Source: Terripilifer ovatus (GTDB taxonomy: Bacteria > Pseudomonadota > Alphaproteobacteria > Rhizobiales > Beijerinckiaceae). Taken from it: a DNA stretch of 58,293 bases. Under the pieces are notes generated by a model. That model saw only the letters and a program-made list of their open reading frames with translations. It ran no database searches and was not told the DNA's origin. The position numbers and the translations under genes were made by a program. This document shows, piece after piece, positions 41,718 to 50,090 of this stretch (position 1 is its first letter; each line of letters starts with the position of its first letter). The stretch covers positions 603-58,895 of the forward strand of contig JARHVB010000081.1 of NCBI GenBank assembly GCA_029222685.1. The letters are read 5' to 3'.

Positions 41718-42868
41718 CGACGTCTTCGGCCGTTTCGCTTCTTCGCGATCTCATTCGCTGCCCGTCCGTAACGCCGGATGATGCCGGCGCACTCGGCTTG
41801 CTTGAAGGCGTGCTGGAACAGGCGGGGTTTGAAACCCATCGCGTGGTTTTCAGCGAGCAGGGCTATCCCGACACCGACAACCTTTATGCGCGCATCGGCA
41901 CCAGCGCGCCGTCGCTGCTGTTTGCCGGCCACACGGACGTGGTGCCGACCGGCGACGCCTCGAAGTGGCGCTTCGATCCGTTCTCGGCGGAGATCGCAGA
42001 GGGCATGATCTGGGGCCGCGGCGCCGTCGACATGAAGGGGGGCATCGCAGCAGCGGTCGCCGCCACCCTGGCGTATGTGCAAACACATGGCACACCGAAG
42101 GGCTCCATCGCCTTTCTCATCACAGGCGACGAGGAAGGCCCGGCCGTCAACGGCACGGTGAAACTGCTCGAATGGGCGAAATTGCGCGGCGAGCGTTTCG
42201 ACCATTGCATCCTCGGCGAGCCGACCAATCCCGATCAGCTCGGCGACATGATCAAGATCGGCCGCCGCGGTTCGCTGTCGGGATCGATCACGGTTCACGG
42301 CAGGCAGGGACATGTCGGCTATCCGCATCTCGCCGACAACCCGGTGCATCATCTCGTGCGCATCGCCACGGCTTTGCGCGCCACGCCGCTCGACAACGGC
42401 ACGCCGCATTTCGACGCTTCCAATCTCGAGATCACCTCGTTCGACACCGGCAATCCGGCGGTGAATGTCATTCCCGATGAAGCGCGCGCGGCCTTCAACA
42501 TCCGCTTCAACGACCTGTGGCAGCCGCAATCACTGGCCGATGAAATCCGTTCGCGCGTTATCGCTGCGGCGCAGGGCGCGAACTTCACCCTGGAGTTCAA
42601 GCCGACGAATGCGCTGGCGTTCCTCACCGAGCCGGGCTCGTTCGTGGAGATGGTGTCGGACGCCATCGTCGCAGAAACAGGCCGCAAGCCGGTGTTGTCG
42701 ACGACGGGTGGCACGTCCGATGCGCGTTTCATCTGCAATTATGCGCAGGTCGTCGAGTTCGGGCTCGTCGGCCAGACCATGCACGCCATCGATGAGCGCA
42801 CGCCGCTCAACGACGTCGAGAAGCTGGCGGCGATCTATGGCCGGGTGCTCGATCGGTATTTCGCCTAG
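41714..42868 (+). CDS. dapE: succinyl-diaminopimelate desuccinylase
   Basis: A 384-residue di-zinc M20 peptidase-family enzyme that releases succinate from N-succinyl-diaminopimelate. Metal and catalytic motifs are LFAGHTDVVPTGD, GRGAVDMKGGIAA, TGDEEGPAVNG, CILGEPTNPD and a late TTGGTSDARF. The dimerisation domain is at residues ~180-295. It is the last gene of the dap operon; a repeat-rich spacer separates it from convergent truA. Confidence 0.97.
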   Translation: MTTSSAVSLLRDLIRCPSVTPDDAGALGLLEGVLEQAGFETHRVVFSEQGYPDTDNLYARIGTSAPSLLFAGHTDVVPTGDASKWRFDPFSAEIAEGMIWGRGAVDMKGGIAAAVAATLAYVQTHGTPKGSIAFLITGDEEGPAVNGTVKLLEWAKLRGERFDHCILGEPTNPDQLGDMIKIGRRGSLSGSITVHGRQGHVGYPHLADNPVHHLVRIATALRATPLDNGTPHFDASNLEITSFDTGNPAVNVIPDEARAAFNIRFNDLWQPQSLADEIRSRVIAAAQGANFTLEFKPTNALAFLTEPGSFVEMVSDAIVAETGRKPVLSTTGGTSDARFICNYAQVVEFGLVGQTMHAIDERTPLNDVEKLAAIYGRVLDRYFA

Positions 42869-43281
42869 TCGTCAGTCTGTCATCCCCGACGCCCGCGCAG
42901 CGGCTATGGCATTCACACATCTCTCGCGGGCATCCGATGCACTGAATTTTCAGGTCTGGATCCCCGCTCGCGCCTGCGGCGCGTCGGGGATGACAGGACC
43001 TCAATGTCATTCCCGACGCGCGAAGCGCGAGCGGGAAACCAGACGTCGAAGCTGCATCAATGCCTATCGAAAGACGAATCTTTTCAAAGCTTCGTTCCGT
43101 ATCCTGCGCTTATCGCGCTCGTCATCGAGGGCCATCCCGAGTACCGATCCCGATTCGGCCTCCTGGATGTGTGAATTCGGTAGCGCGCAGCGGGTGAGCG
43201 GGGATCCAGAAGCCAGGGACTACCACGTTGCCCCTGGATTCCCGCTCTGCGCTTCGCTTGGCGGGAATGACATCGAGTGCG
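42869..43281. repeat. 413-bp gene-free spacer filled with interspersed palindromes
   Basis: It lies between convergent dapE and truA. It contains at least four related palindromic units with the cores CCCGACGCxCGCxCAGCG, CCCGCTCGCGCCTGCGGCGCGTCGGGG (near 42962-42989), CCCGACGCGCGAAGCGCGAGCGGG (43012-43035) and CCCGCTCTGCGCTTCGCTTGGCGGG (near 43240-43265), most flanked by ATGACA or its complement. The 41-base stretch 43002-43042 recurs exactly, inverted, at 58015-58055. No gene was found here. Confidence 0.75.
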
Positions 43282-44019
43282 TCAGTAATCCACACTCAAC
43301 AAATAAAGCCCCGTCGGCGGGGCCACCATGCCGCAGCGGGCGCGATCCTTCGCCTCGAGCGCATTCTTCAAATCCTGCGCGGTCCATTTTCCCGACCCCA
43401 CATGCTCCAGCGAACCGGTGATCGAGCGCACCTGATGGTGCAGGAAGGAGCGCGCCGAGGCGAAGATCTCAATGGTGTCGCCGTTGCGGACAACGTCGAG
43501 CCGGTCGAGCGTGCGGATCGGTGAATTGGCCTGGCATTCGGCGGCGCGGAATGTCGTGAAGTCATGCCTGCCGAGGAGCAGTTGCGCCGCCTCGTGCATC
43601 GCCTGAGAGTCGAGCCGGCGCGGCACATGCCAGACACCGTCGCGCATCAGGGTCGGCGGCGCGCGCCGGTTGAGGATGCGATAGACATAGTGGCGCGCCT
43701 GCGCCGAGAAGCGTGCTTCGAAATCGTCCGGCACGGCCTCGGCGGCAAGCACGGCAACCGGCTGCGGCTTCATATGCGCGTTCATCGCATCGCGGATTTT
43801 GTCCGTGCGCCAGACGCGCGAGAGGTCGATATGCGCAACCTGTCCGGTCGCATGAACGCCGGCATCGGTGCGGCCTGCGCCATGCACCGTGACGGTCTCT
43901 CCGCTCATGGCGAATATGGCCTGCTCCAGGGTGCCCTGCACGGTCGGCGCATCCGCCTGTCGCTGCCATCCGGCGTAAGGCGTGCCGTCATATTCGATGG
44001 TGAGCTTGTAGCGCGGCAT
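43282..44019 (-). CDS. truA: tRNA pseudouridine(38-40) synthase
   Basis: A 245-residue TruA. The catalytic Asp sits in GAGRTDAGVHATGQV, with YKLTIEYDGTPYAGWQRQ at the N-terminus and FLHHQVRSITGSLEHVG near the C-terminus. It modifies U38-U40 in the anticodon arm of many tRNAs. Its ATG lies one base after the fmt stop, so fmt-truA is a coupled pair on the minus strand. Confidence 0.96.
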   Translation of the reverse strand: MPRYKLTIEYDGTPYAGWQRQADAPTVQGTLEQAIFAMSGETVTVHGAGRTDAGVHATGQVAHIDLSRVWRTDKIRDAMNAHMKPQPVAVLAAEAVPDDFEARFSAQARHYVYRILNRRAPPTLMRDGVWHVPRRLDSQAMHEAAQLLLGRHDFTTFRAAECQANSPIRTLDRLDVVRNGDTIEIFASARSFLHHQVRSITGSLEHVGSGKWTAQDLKNALEAKDRARCGMVAPPTGLYLLSVDY

Positions 44020-44020
44020 G

Positions 44021-44950
44021 TCAGGGCAGGATCGTGCCGGCGAGCAGCGTAATGCCGCGCATAAAATCGCGCGCGCTCATCACTGACTTGCCGGCACGCT
44101 GCACTTCAACGAGACGTAATGCGCCGTCGCCGCAGGCGATGCGCAGTTCATCGTCGAGCACTTCACCCGGCGCACCGCCGCCTTTGGCAAGTGAAGACCG
44201 CAGTACCTTCACGCGCTCCGGCCCCTTGCCGAAATCCGCCTCGAAGAAGGCGCCGGGAAACGGCGACAGCCCGCGGATATGGTTGTGGACATTCTGCGCG
44301 GGCAGCGTCCAGTCGATGCGGCACTCCGCCTTGTCGATCTTCGACGCATAGGTCACGCCGTCTTCCGCTTGCGGATGAAACTGCAGCGATCCGCGCGACA
44401 GCGCTGCCAGGGCTCGCACCATCAGGTCGGCGCCGACGCCCATCAGCCTGTCGTGCAATTCGCCCGCGGTCATATCGTCGCCGATGGCGATCCTTTCGGC
44501 CATGGCGACGGGCCCGGTGTCGAGGCCTTCATCCATGCGCATCACCATCACGCCCGTCTCGGCATCGCCGGCCATCAGCGCCCGCTGAATCGGCGCCGCG
44601 CCGCGCCAGCGCGGCAGCAGCGAGGCATGCAGGTTGAGGCAGCCTTCCGCCGGGGCGTCGAGGATCGCCTTCGGCAGGATGAGGCCATAGGCGACGACGA
44701 CGCCGATGTCCGCGTTCAGGGAGCGGAAATCGGCGGCCGCTTCCTCGGTTCGCAAGGTCTTGGGCGTGAACACCGGAATGCCGAATTTCTCCGCCGCCGC
44801 ATGGACCGGTGATAGAGTCAGCTCAAGCCCGCGCCGCCCGGCCGGACGCGGCGCGCGCGTGTAGCAGGCCACGACATCGTGGCCCTGGCCGATAATTTCC
44901 GTAAGCACGGGCACCGAGAAATCCGGTGTCCCCATGAAAACAATGCGCAT
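44021..44950 (-). CDS. fmt: methionyl-tRNA formyltransferase
   Basis: A 309-residue enzyme that formylates initiator Met-tRNA. The N-terminal formyltransferase fold has MRIVFMGTPDFSVPVL, the catalytic Asn-His region NLHASLLPRWRGAAPIQRA and MRMDEGLDTGP. The C-terminal OB-like domain follows (AECRIDWTLPAQNVHNHIRG). ATG 44950 gives the usual start; a TTG nine bases upstream is less likely. In related genomes def sits directly upstream; here a Bug gene on the other strand separates them. Confidence 0.96.
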   Translation of the reverse strand: MRIVFMGTPDFSVPVLTEIIGQGHDVVACYTRAPRPAGRRGLELTLSPVHAAAEKFGIPVFTPKTLRTEEAAADFRSLNADIGVVVAYGLILPKAILDAPAEGCLNLHASLLPRWRGAAPIQRALMAGDAETGVMVMRMDEGLDTGPVAMAERIAIGDDMTAGELHDRLMGVGADLMVRALAALSRGSLQFHPQAEDGVTYASKIDKAECRIDWTLPAQNVHNHIRGLSPFPGAFFEADFGKGPERVKVLRSSLAKGGGAPGEVLDDELRIACGDGALRLVEVQRAGKSVMSARDFMRGITLLAGTILP

Positions 44951-45059
44951 GCGCGACAAATCCGTTCGCTGGCGGAGCCCTCGGGGCCATCTAGATGCTT
45001 GAATGTCTATATCCCAGCGTGCTCATATGCACGAATAAACTAGAAACGGGAGGACGCGG

Positions 45060-46040
45060 ATGACGCGACGCAACAGGATCGCCCTGATCGCAACGGCAGC
45101 ACTCATGTCGGTTTGTATCGCGCGGGCCCAGGCACAAGCCCCTGAGCAATGGCCGACACGCACCATTCATTTCGTCAATCCGTCTGCAGCCGGCGGCGGC
45201 GCCGACATTCTCATTCGCTGGCTGGCTGCGAGGGTTCAGCCGCTTGCCGGCGTTCCCGTCGTCGTCGAGAACAAGACCGGCGCCAATGCCAATCTGGCGA
45301 CGGAAGTGGTCGTCGGCTCGAAGCCCGATGGCTATACGGTCCTGTTCAATTCGAGTTCGGCGGTGATAGCCAATCCCTTCGTCATGAAGGATCTGAACTA
45401 CGATCCCGACAAGGACCTGGCGCCGGTGGCGAGCGTCTTCAACATGGGCCTTGCCTTCGCCGTGCCGCCGCAGACGCCGGCCAACAACCTGCAGGAATTC
45501 GTCGAATACCTGAGAAAGAAAAAGACGCCGATTCTCTACGGCGTGCCGGTGGTCAGCGTGCTGGGTGCCAGCGCCCTGTTCCAGGAAATGTCGAAGACGA
45601 CAGGCACGCAGGTCAATTACAAAACCATGGCTGACGCGCTCAAGGACATCTCCGGCGGCGATATCGACTTCGGCTTCATCGATGCGACTCTGGGCGTCGC
45701 CAATGCCAAATCCGGCCGTATCAAAGTGTTCGGCGTCTCGCCGCCGTCACGGCTGCCGTCGGCGCCTAATGTGCCGACCCTGGCGGAGGCGGGGCTGCCC
45801 GGCTACAGCTATGTGAACTTCTGGGCCGCCTGGATGCCGGCCGGCTCGCCGCCGCAGGCGATTGCCAAGCTGCAGCAATGGCTCAACGAGGTCTGCAATA
45901 CGCAGGAGGCCAAGGATTTCTTCCTCGCCCAGAGCGTCGAGGTTGCGCCGTCAAGCGCGGCAAAGCTGCGCGACATGATGAAGGAACATCATCAGCTCTG
46001 GGTCGGCCTGGCGAAAGCGGCGAATATCACGCCGCATTAG
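45060..46040 (+). CDS. TctC/Bug-family periplasmic substrate-binding protein
   Basis: A 326-residue Bug protein, with signal peptide residues ~1-26 (ending AQAQA) and mature start PEQWPTRTIHFVNPSAAGGG. VENKTGANANLATEVVVGSK and the C-terminal PTLAEAGLPGYSYVNFWAAW match the family. The start is marked by CGGGAGGACGCGG. It stands alone on the plus strand between minus-strand fmt and def, so it interrupts a conserved formylation gene pair. No TctA or TctB is nearby. The ligand is unknown; carboxylates are the usual class. Confidence 0.92.
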   Translation: MTRRNRIALIATAALMSVCIARAQAQAPEQWPTRTIHFVNPSAAGGGADILIRWLAARVQPLAGVPVVVENKTGANANLATEVVVGSKPDGYTVLFNSSSAVIANPFVMKDLNYDPDKDLAPVASVFNMGLAFAVPPQTPANNLQEFVEYLRKKKTPILYGVPVVSVLGASALFQEMSKTTGTQVNYKTMADALKDISGGDIDFGFIDATLGVANAKSGRIKVFGVSPPSRLPSAPNVPTLAEAGLPGYSYVNFWAAWMPAGSPPQAIAKLQQWLNEVCNTQEAKDFFLAQSVEVAPSSAAKLRDMMKEHHQLWVGLAKAANITPH

Positions 46041-46064
46041 TGGGGCGGATGAGGGAACAGGTAC

Positions 46065-46619
46065 CTACGCCAGATCGCCTTCTTCGGCGCGGCGCTTGGC
46101 CTCTTTGGCGAATTTCTTCACCACCCGCTCGCGCTTCAGGCGCGAGATATGGTCGATGAAGAGCACGCCGTTCAGGTGGTCGATCTCATGCTGCAGGCAG
46201 GTCGCCAGAATGCCGTCGGCATCAAGCTCCTGCTTGGCGCCGGTGCGGTCGAGATAGCGCACGCGCACGCGCGCCGGCCGCTCGACTTCGGCATAATATT
46301 CGGGGATGGACAGGCAGCCTTCCTCGTAGACCGAGGTTTCCTCGGAGGCCAGAACGATCTCCGGATTGACCAGGAAGATCGGGTTCTTCTTCTCGACCCC
46401 ACCCTCTTCTTCGTCCGCTTCACGCTTGGCGACGTCTATCACGATGACGCGCTTGGGTACGGCGACCTGGATCGCTGCCAGGCCGATGCCGGGCGCGTCG
46501 TACATTGTCTCAAGCATGTCATCCATCAGCGTGCGGATGTTGCCGTCGACATTCGTGACCGCTTCCGAAATTGTCCGCAAACGCGTGTCGGGAAGAATAA
46601 TGATGGGTTTAAGAGACAT
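46065..46619 (-). CDS. def: peptide deformylase
   Basis: A 184-residue metalloenzyme that removes the N-formyl group from nascent proteins. The three motifs are present: GIGLAAIQV, EEGCLSIPEYYAEV (metal Cys) and QHEIDHLNGVLF (metal His pair and Glu). Motif 1 ends in IQV instead of the common PQV. An acidic insertion with DEEEGGVEKKNP lies in the middle. Its stop is 24 bases from the convergent Bug gene. Confidence 0.96.
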   Translation of the reverse strand: MSLKPIIILPDTRLRTISEAVTNVDGNIRTLMDDMLETMYDAPGIGLAAIQVAVPKRVIVIDVAKREADEEEGGVEKKNPIFLVNPEIVLASEETSVYEEGCLSIPEYYAEVERPARVRVRYLDRTGAKQELDADGILATCLQHEIDHLNGVLFIDHISRLKRERVVKKFAKEAKRRAEEGDLA

Positions 46620-46719
46620 GTGCCGTGCAAACCGGGGTTCAAAATGAAAATCGCCCGCCTGAGATATGCATCCCGGCGGGCGAGGTCAATTTGTAGACGT
46701 AATTTCTAAATGAATGAAT

Positions 46720-47154
46720 TCAGGCCGGCTGGCGCGTCAGGTCGAAAGTGCGGACCCGCGGCGTCAACTGGATGCGCGGACGGGTGCGCTCGACAACGAC
46801 GGCTCCGCTGCGGTTGCGCGGTTCCACGGTGACGGACGGCCGTGCACTGCCGGTCGGGATGATCGGACGGGTGCGGGCGCGCTCGACAACCACCGCCCGT
46901 TCGGCGCCGTTGCGGCTGGCAACGACACGGGTCTCGGTGGCTGCGGCTTCGGCAGCAGCTTTGGCCACCATCGGACGCACGTCTTCAACCGTCACGTTCA
47001 TGAAACCGGCGGCAATTTCAGCCTGATGGTCCAGATCATCGGTCAGGCCCTGAGCCGCGAGGATGGCTTCCTCGATCGTCGGCAGGCACTTTTTGATCCG
47101 GATCGGCGGCAGGGTCTTGGGGTCGACAGTTTTTTTGGACTGGGCGCGCTTCAT
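46720..47154 (-). CDS. hypothetical protein with duplicated AVVVER motif
   Basis: A 144-residue basic protein I do not recognise. Residues ~20-75 form a small helical domain (KKCLPTIEEAILAAQGLTDD, AGFMNVTVEDVRPMVAKAA). The C-terminal half is disordered and Arg/Pro-rich, with two near copies of one unit, AVVVERARTRPI and AVVVERTRPRI. No signal peptide is visible. It is divergent from rmuC across an AT-rich 224-base region. The basic repeats hint at nucleic-acid or partner binding, which is inference only. Confidence 0.65.
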   Translation of the reverse strand: MKRAQSKKTVDPKTLPPIRIKKCLPTIEEAILAAQGLTDDLDHQAEIAAGFMNVTVEDVRPMVAKAAAEAAATETRVVASRNGAERAVVVERARTRPIIPTGSARPSVTVEPRNRSGAVVVERTRPRIQLTPRVRTFDLTRQPA

Positions 47155-47378
47155 TTGAGCAGCCTCTGTTGTGTTGATCTAAATGCATTATAGGCGATAT
47201 GTGCGTTGCAGCAACAGAAAATTGTGCATTGCACACGCGACATTTTCACATGATTACGCGACTGCAGTTAGTCGGGTTCCGATAGTCCGGGACAAAACTT
47301 AACTTTAGGTCCAGGACAAAACTCAAATTTTGTTCTTATTCTGTTCGGACGCCGTGCGAATCACGTTAGGTATATAGA
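47155..47378. promoter_or_regulatory. divergent AT-rich promoter region before rmuC, with a direct repeat
   Basis: The region between the hypothetical gene and rmuC is markedly richer in A/T than its surroundings. A 10-base direct repeat GGACAAAACT occurs at 47290-47299 and 47314-47323, exactly 24 bases apart, about 55-90 bases before the rmuC start. It could be a pair of regulator sites. No confident -35/-10 was assigned. Confidence 0.4.
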
Positions 47379-48545
47379 ATGGAAAAAACGCTCTTTCTAT
47401 TGGGAAACCACCCCGTCACCCTGCTCGAAATCGCCGCAGGGGGGATTTTTCTGTCTGTCTTTCTCCTGATCGGGATTGTCATTTCGGTTCTGCGCGCGGG
47501 CAGGGCGCGCCGGCTCGAGGCGGAGCTGGCGAGCGAGCGGCAGCGCGAGATCGACGACAAGATGGCCGCGCTCAGCCAGATCAATGCTGAATTGTCAGGT
47601 CGCTTGCGCGGCATGGGCGAGACATTGTCGAGCCGGCAGGGCGACCTCGCACGCCTGATGGCGGATCGGCTTGATTCGGTCGGCCAGCGTGTTGGCCAGG
47701 GCCTTGAGGCGAGCGGCAAGACCACCGCCGAACAGCTTTCCAAACTGTCCGAGCGCCTGGCGGTCATCGACGCGGCGCAGGAGCGCCTGACCGGCATGAC
47801 CCAGGAAGTCGTCAGCCTGAAGGACATTCTCGCCAACAAGCAGACGCGCGGCGCCTTCGGGCAGGGGCGTATGGAGGCGATCGTCCGCGACGGCCTGCAT
47901 CCATCCGCCTTCGAGTTCCAGGCGACGCTCTCCAACGGCAGCCGGCCGGATTGCCTGATCAGGCTGCCCGGCGACGACCGCGCCATCGTCGTCGACGCCA
48001 AATTCCCGCTTGAGGCCTTCACCGCTCTCAAGGATGCAGAGAATGACGCCGAGCGCGAAGTGGCGCGCCGCCGCGTCCGCGCCGACCTCGGCAAGCACGT
48101 GAAGGACATCTCGGAAAAATACCTGCTCGCCGGCGAGACTCAGGACCTGGCGATGCTGTTCGTGCCGGCGGAATCGATCTACGGCGATCTCAACGAGCAT
48201 TTCGACGATGTGATGCAGAAGGCGAGCCGCGCCCGCGTCATCATCGTCTCGCCGTCGCTGCTGATGATGGCCATCCAGGTCATGCAGACCATGGTGCGCG
48301 ACCGGCGCATGCAGGAACAGACCCATCTGATCCAGCGCGAAGTTCGCACCCTGCTCGACGACGTGCGCCGCCTCAGCGACCGCGTCGGCAAACTCGACGC
48401 GCATTTCCGCCAGGCCCAGGACGACATCGGCCAGATCGTCACGTCGACCGAAAAGCTCGTCCGCCGCGGCGCGCGCATCGACCAGATGGAACTGGACCAG
48501 CCGGCCGCCGCCAGTCCGTCAGCGGCTTTGCGCGCGGCTGAATAA
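47379..48545 (+). CDS. rmuC: DNA recombination protein RmuC homologue
   Basis: A 388-residue protein. An N-terminal membrane anchor (residues ~15-38) is followed by a coiled-coil region with many Glu/Arg/Gln (residues ~45-150). The RmuC nuclease-like core then has GRMEAIVRDGLHP, the PD-(D/E)xK-type segment SRPDCLIRLPGDDRAIVVDA and YLLAGETQDLAMLFVPAESIY. RmuC limits inversions at short inverted repeats, which are plentiful in this window. Its stop is five bases from the convergent Rieske gene. Confidence 0.93.
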   Translation: MEKTLFLLGNHPVTLLEIAAGGIFLSVFLLIGIVISVLRAGRARRLEAELASERQREIDDKMAALSQINAELSGRLRGMGETLSSRQGDLARLMADRLDSVGQRVGQGLEASGKTTAEQLSKLSERLAVIDAAQERLTGMTQEVVSLKDILANKQTRGAFGQGRMEAIVRDGLHPSAFEFQATLSNGSRPDCLIRLPGDDRAIVVDAKFPLEAFTALKDAENDAEREVARRRVRADLGKHVKDISEKYLLAGETQDLAMLFVPAESIYGDLNEHFDDVMQKASRARVIIVSPSLLMMAIQVMQTMVRDRRMQEQTHLIQREVRTLLDDVRRLSDRVGKLDAHFRQAQDDIGQIVTSTEKLVRRGARIDQMELDQPAAASPSAALRAAE

Positions 48546-48549
48546 ACGA

Positions 48550-48969
48550 TCAGACCTCGACGACGACGTAATCATCCTCGACGCGCACCGCAAAAACCTC
48601 CGCCGCCTTCGGCGGCGTGTCAGGGTCGATGTCGCCGCCGTGCACGACAGCTGTCTCGTAGCGCCGCACGCGGATGCGCGCCGGGTCGCATTGCGCACGT
48701 CCGGTGCGCAGGTCGAATTCCCAGCCATGCCACGGGCATTTGATCATCTCGCCCTTGCGCGAATAGGTGTATTCGCCGGGCATCCTGGATTCGACCAGGC
48801 CGACGAGCTGGCCGTGGATGAGCAGGCCGCTTTCATGCGGGCACTTGTTTCCCAGCGCGTGGAATTCGCCTTTGACGTTGAACACGGCGATCTGCCGGCC
48901 GTTGATCTCGACGAGCTTGCGCGTATCCGGGGGAAACTCCTTGAGCGGGGCGACGATATGTTTGGTCAT
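48550..48969 (-). CDS. Rieske [2Fe-2S] ferredoxin-like protein
   Basis: A 139-residue soluble Rieske domain. The cluster ligands are Cys43-x-His45 (NKCPHESG) and Cys78-x-x-His81 (KCPWHGWEF). There is no oxygenase catalytic domain, so it is an electron carrier or a small subunit. It starts three bases after the ACMSD-like amidohydrolase stop on the same strand, so the two are co-transcribed. Such Rieske proteins accompany amidohydrolases and monooxygenases in aromatic breakdown loci. The oxygenase partner is not in view. Confidence 0.92.
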   Translation of the reverse strand: MTKHIVAPLKEFPPDTRKLVEINGRQIAVFNVKGEFHALGNKCPHESGLLIHGQLVGLVESRMPGEYTYSRKGEMIKCPWHGWEFDLRTGRAQCDPARIRVRRYETAVVHGGDIDPDTPPKAAEVFAVRVEDDYVVVEV

Positions 48970-48972
48970 GTT

Positions 48973-50049
48973 TCAGAGCCCCAGCCGGCCGTAGGTGGCG
49001 AGCGGATTGTCGACGAGGATCTTGCGATGCAGCCGCGCCGGAATGCCGGACGGCATCGGTGCCTCGCCGTCGAACTGCCAGTGCGGGTAGTCGGACGCAT
49101 AAAGCAGCATGTCGTCGGACTGAAAATGCTCGATGACGCGCGCTACGATATTGGGATCGTCCGGCGCATCGAGCGGCTGGATGGTGAGACGGAAATGATC
49201 GCGCACGATCTCGTTCGGCGAGCGGTCGATCCAAGGAATTTCGGCGCGCACGCCGCGCCAGAACTTCGACAGCCGCCAGACGAACCCTGGCAGCCACGTC
49301 ACACCGGATTCGAGCAGCACCGTTTTGAGATTCGGGAACTTTACATACACGCCCTCGCAGACCAGGCTCGCAAGCTGCGACTGGAAGCCAAGCGACTGCG
49401 CCGCATAGTCTTCCACGTAATAGGACGGCCAGCCGAGCGACGTCACCGGATAGCGATAGGCGCTGCCCGCATGAATGCCGAGCGGCAGGCCGTGGCGTTC
49501 GGCCGCCGCATAGACCGGCCAGAACTGCCGGCGTCCCAGCGGTGTCTCGCCCATGCACAGCACCAGGATCTGCACAAACCTTTTGTCCTTGGCGCAGCGT
49601 TCGATCTCATCGACGGCATGCTCGACATTCTGCAGCGGCACGACGATCGAGGCGCGCAGGCGCGGATCGCGATCAAGCCATTCCTTCACGATCCAATCGT
49701 TGAGCGCACGGGCGAAGGCCAGCGCCATATCCTCGTTGAACACGAGCTGGATGCCATAGAGGCAGTTCAGGATGGCGATACTCGACTGCCACTTGTCGAA
49801 GACATGCGTCGCGACTTCCGGTGCATCGAGCCCGGCGCGGCCGCTCCTGGTCTTGAAGTCCGGCCGCGCCGAGATCGGCACATTGGGTGGATAGCTGATG
49901 GAATCGAGGCTCAGGATATCGCGCTCGATCACCATCTCGCGCCAGAAGTCGTCGAGATAGGGCAGCAGCGTGTGCATGCTGGGAACGGTCGGATGCACGT
50001 CGCAATCGATCGCCTGGCAATCGACTGCCTGGATGGTGTTCGTAGTCAA
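48973..50049 (-). CDS. amidohydrolase family protein (ACMSD-like) 1
   Basis: A 358-residue Amidohydro_2 barrel. The first metal motif is AIDCDVHPTVPS near residues 13-24, a central His lies in LGIHAGSAYRYP, and the late metal Asp is in YASDYPHWQFDG. Relatives decarboxylate or hydrolyse aromatic-derived acids (ACMSD, 5-carboxyvanillate and gamma-resorcylate decarboxylases). The start codon is TTG at 50049, preceded by CCGGAGCGGACGCCC; no ATG exists before the essential DxH motif. It is followed by the Rieske gene and preceded by a paralogous amidohydrolase on the same strand. Confidence 0.9.
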   Translation of the reverse strand: MTTNTIQAVDCQAIDCDVHPTVPSMHTLLPYLDDFWREMVIERDILSLDSISYPPNVPISARPDFKTRSGRAGLDAPEVATHVFDKWQSSIAILNCLYGIQLVFNEDMALAFARALNDWIVKEWLDRDPRLRASIVVPLQNVEHAVDEIERCAKDKRFVQILVLCMGETPLGRRQFWPVYAAAERHGLPLGIHAGSAYRYPVTSLGWPSYYVEDYAAQSLGFQSQLASLVCEGVYVKFPNLKTVLLESGVTWLPGFVWRLSKFWRGVRAEIPWIDRSPNEIVRDHFRLTIQPLDAPDDPNIVARVIEHFQSDDMLLYASDYPHWQFDGEAPMPSGIPARLHRKILVDNPLATYGRLGL

Positions 50050-50090
50050 GGGCGTCCGCTCCGGGCTGTTCTTGATTTTGATGTTTCAGG

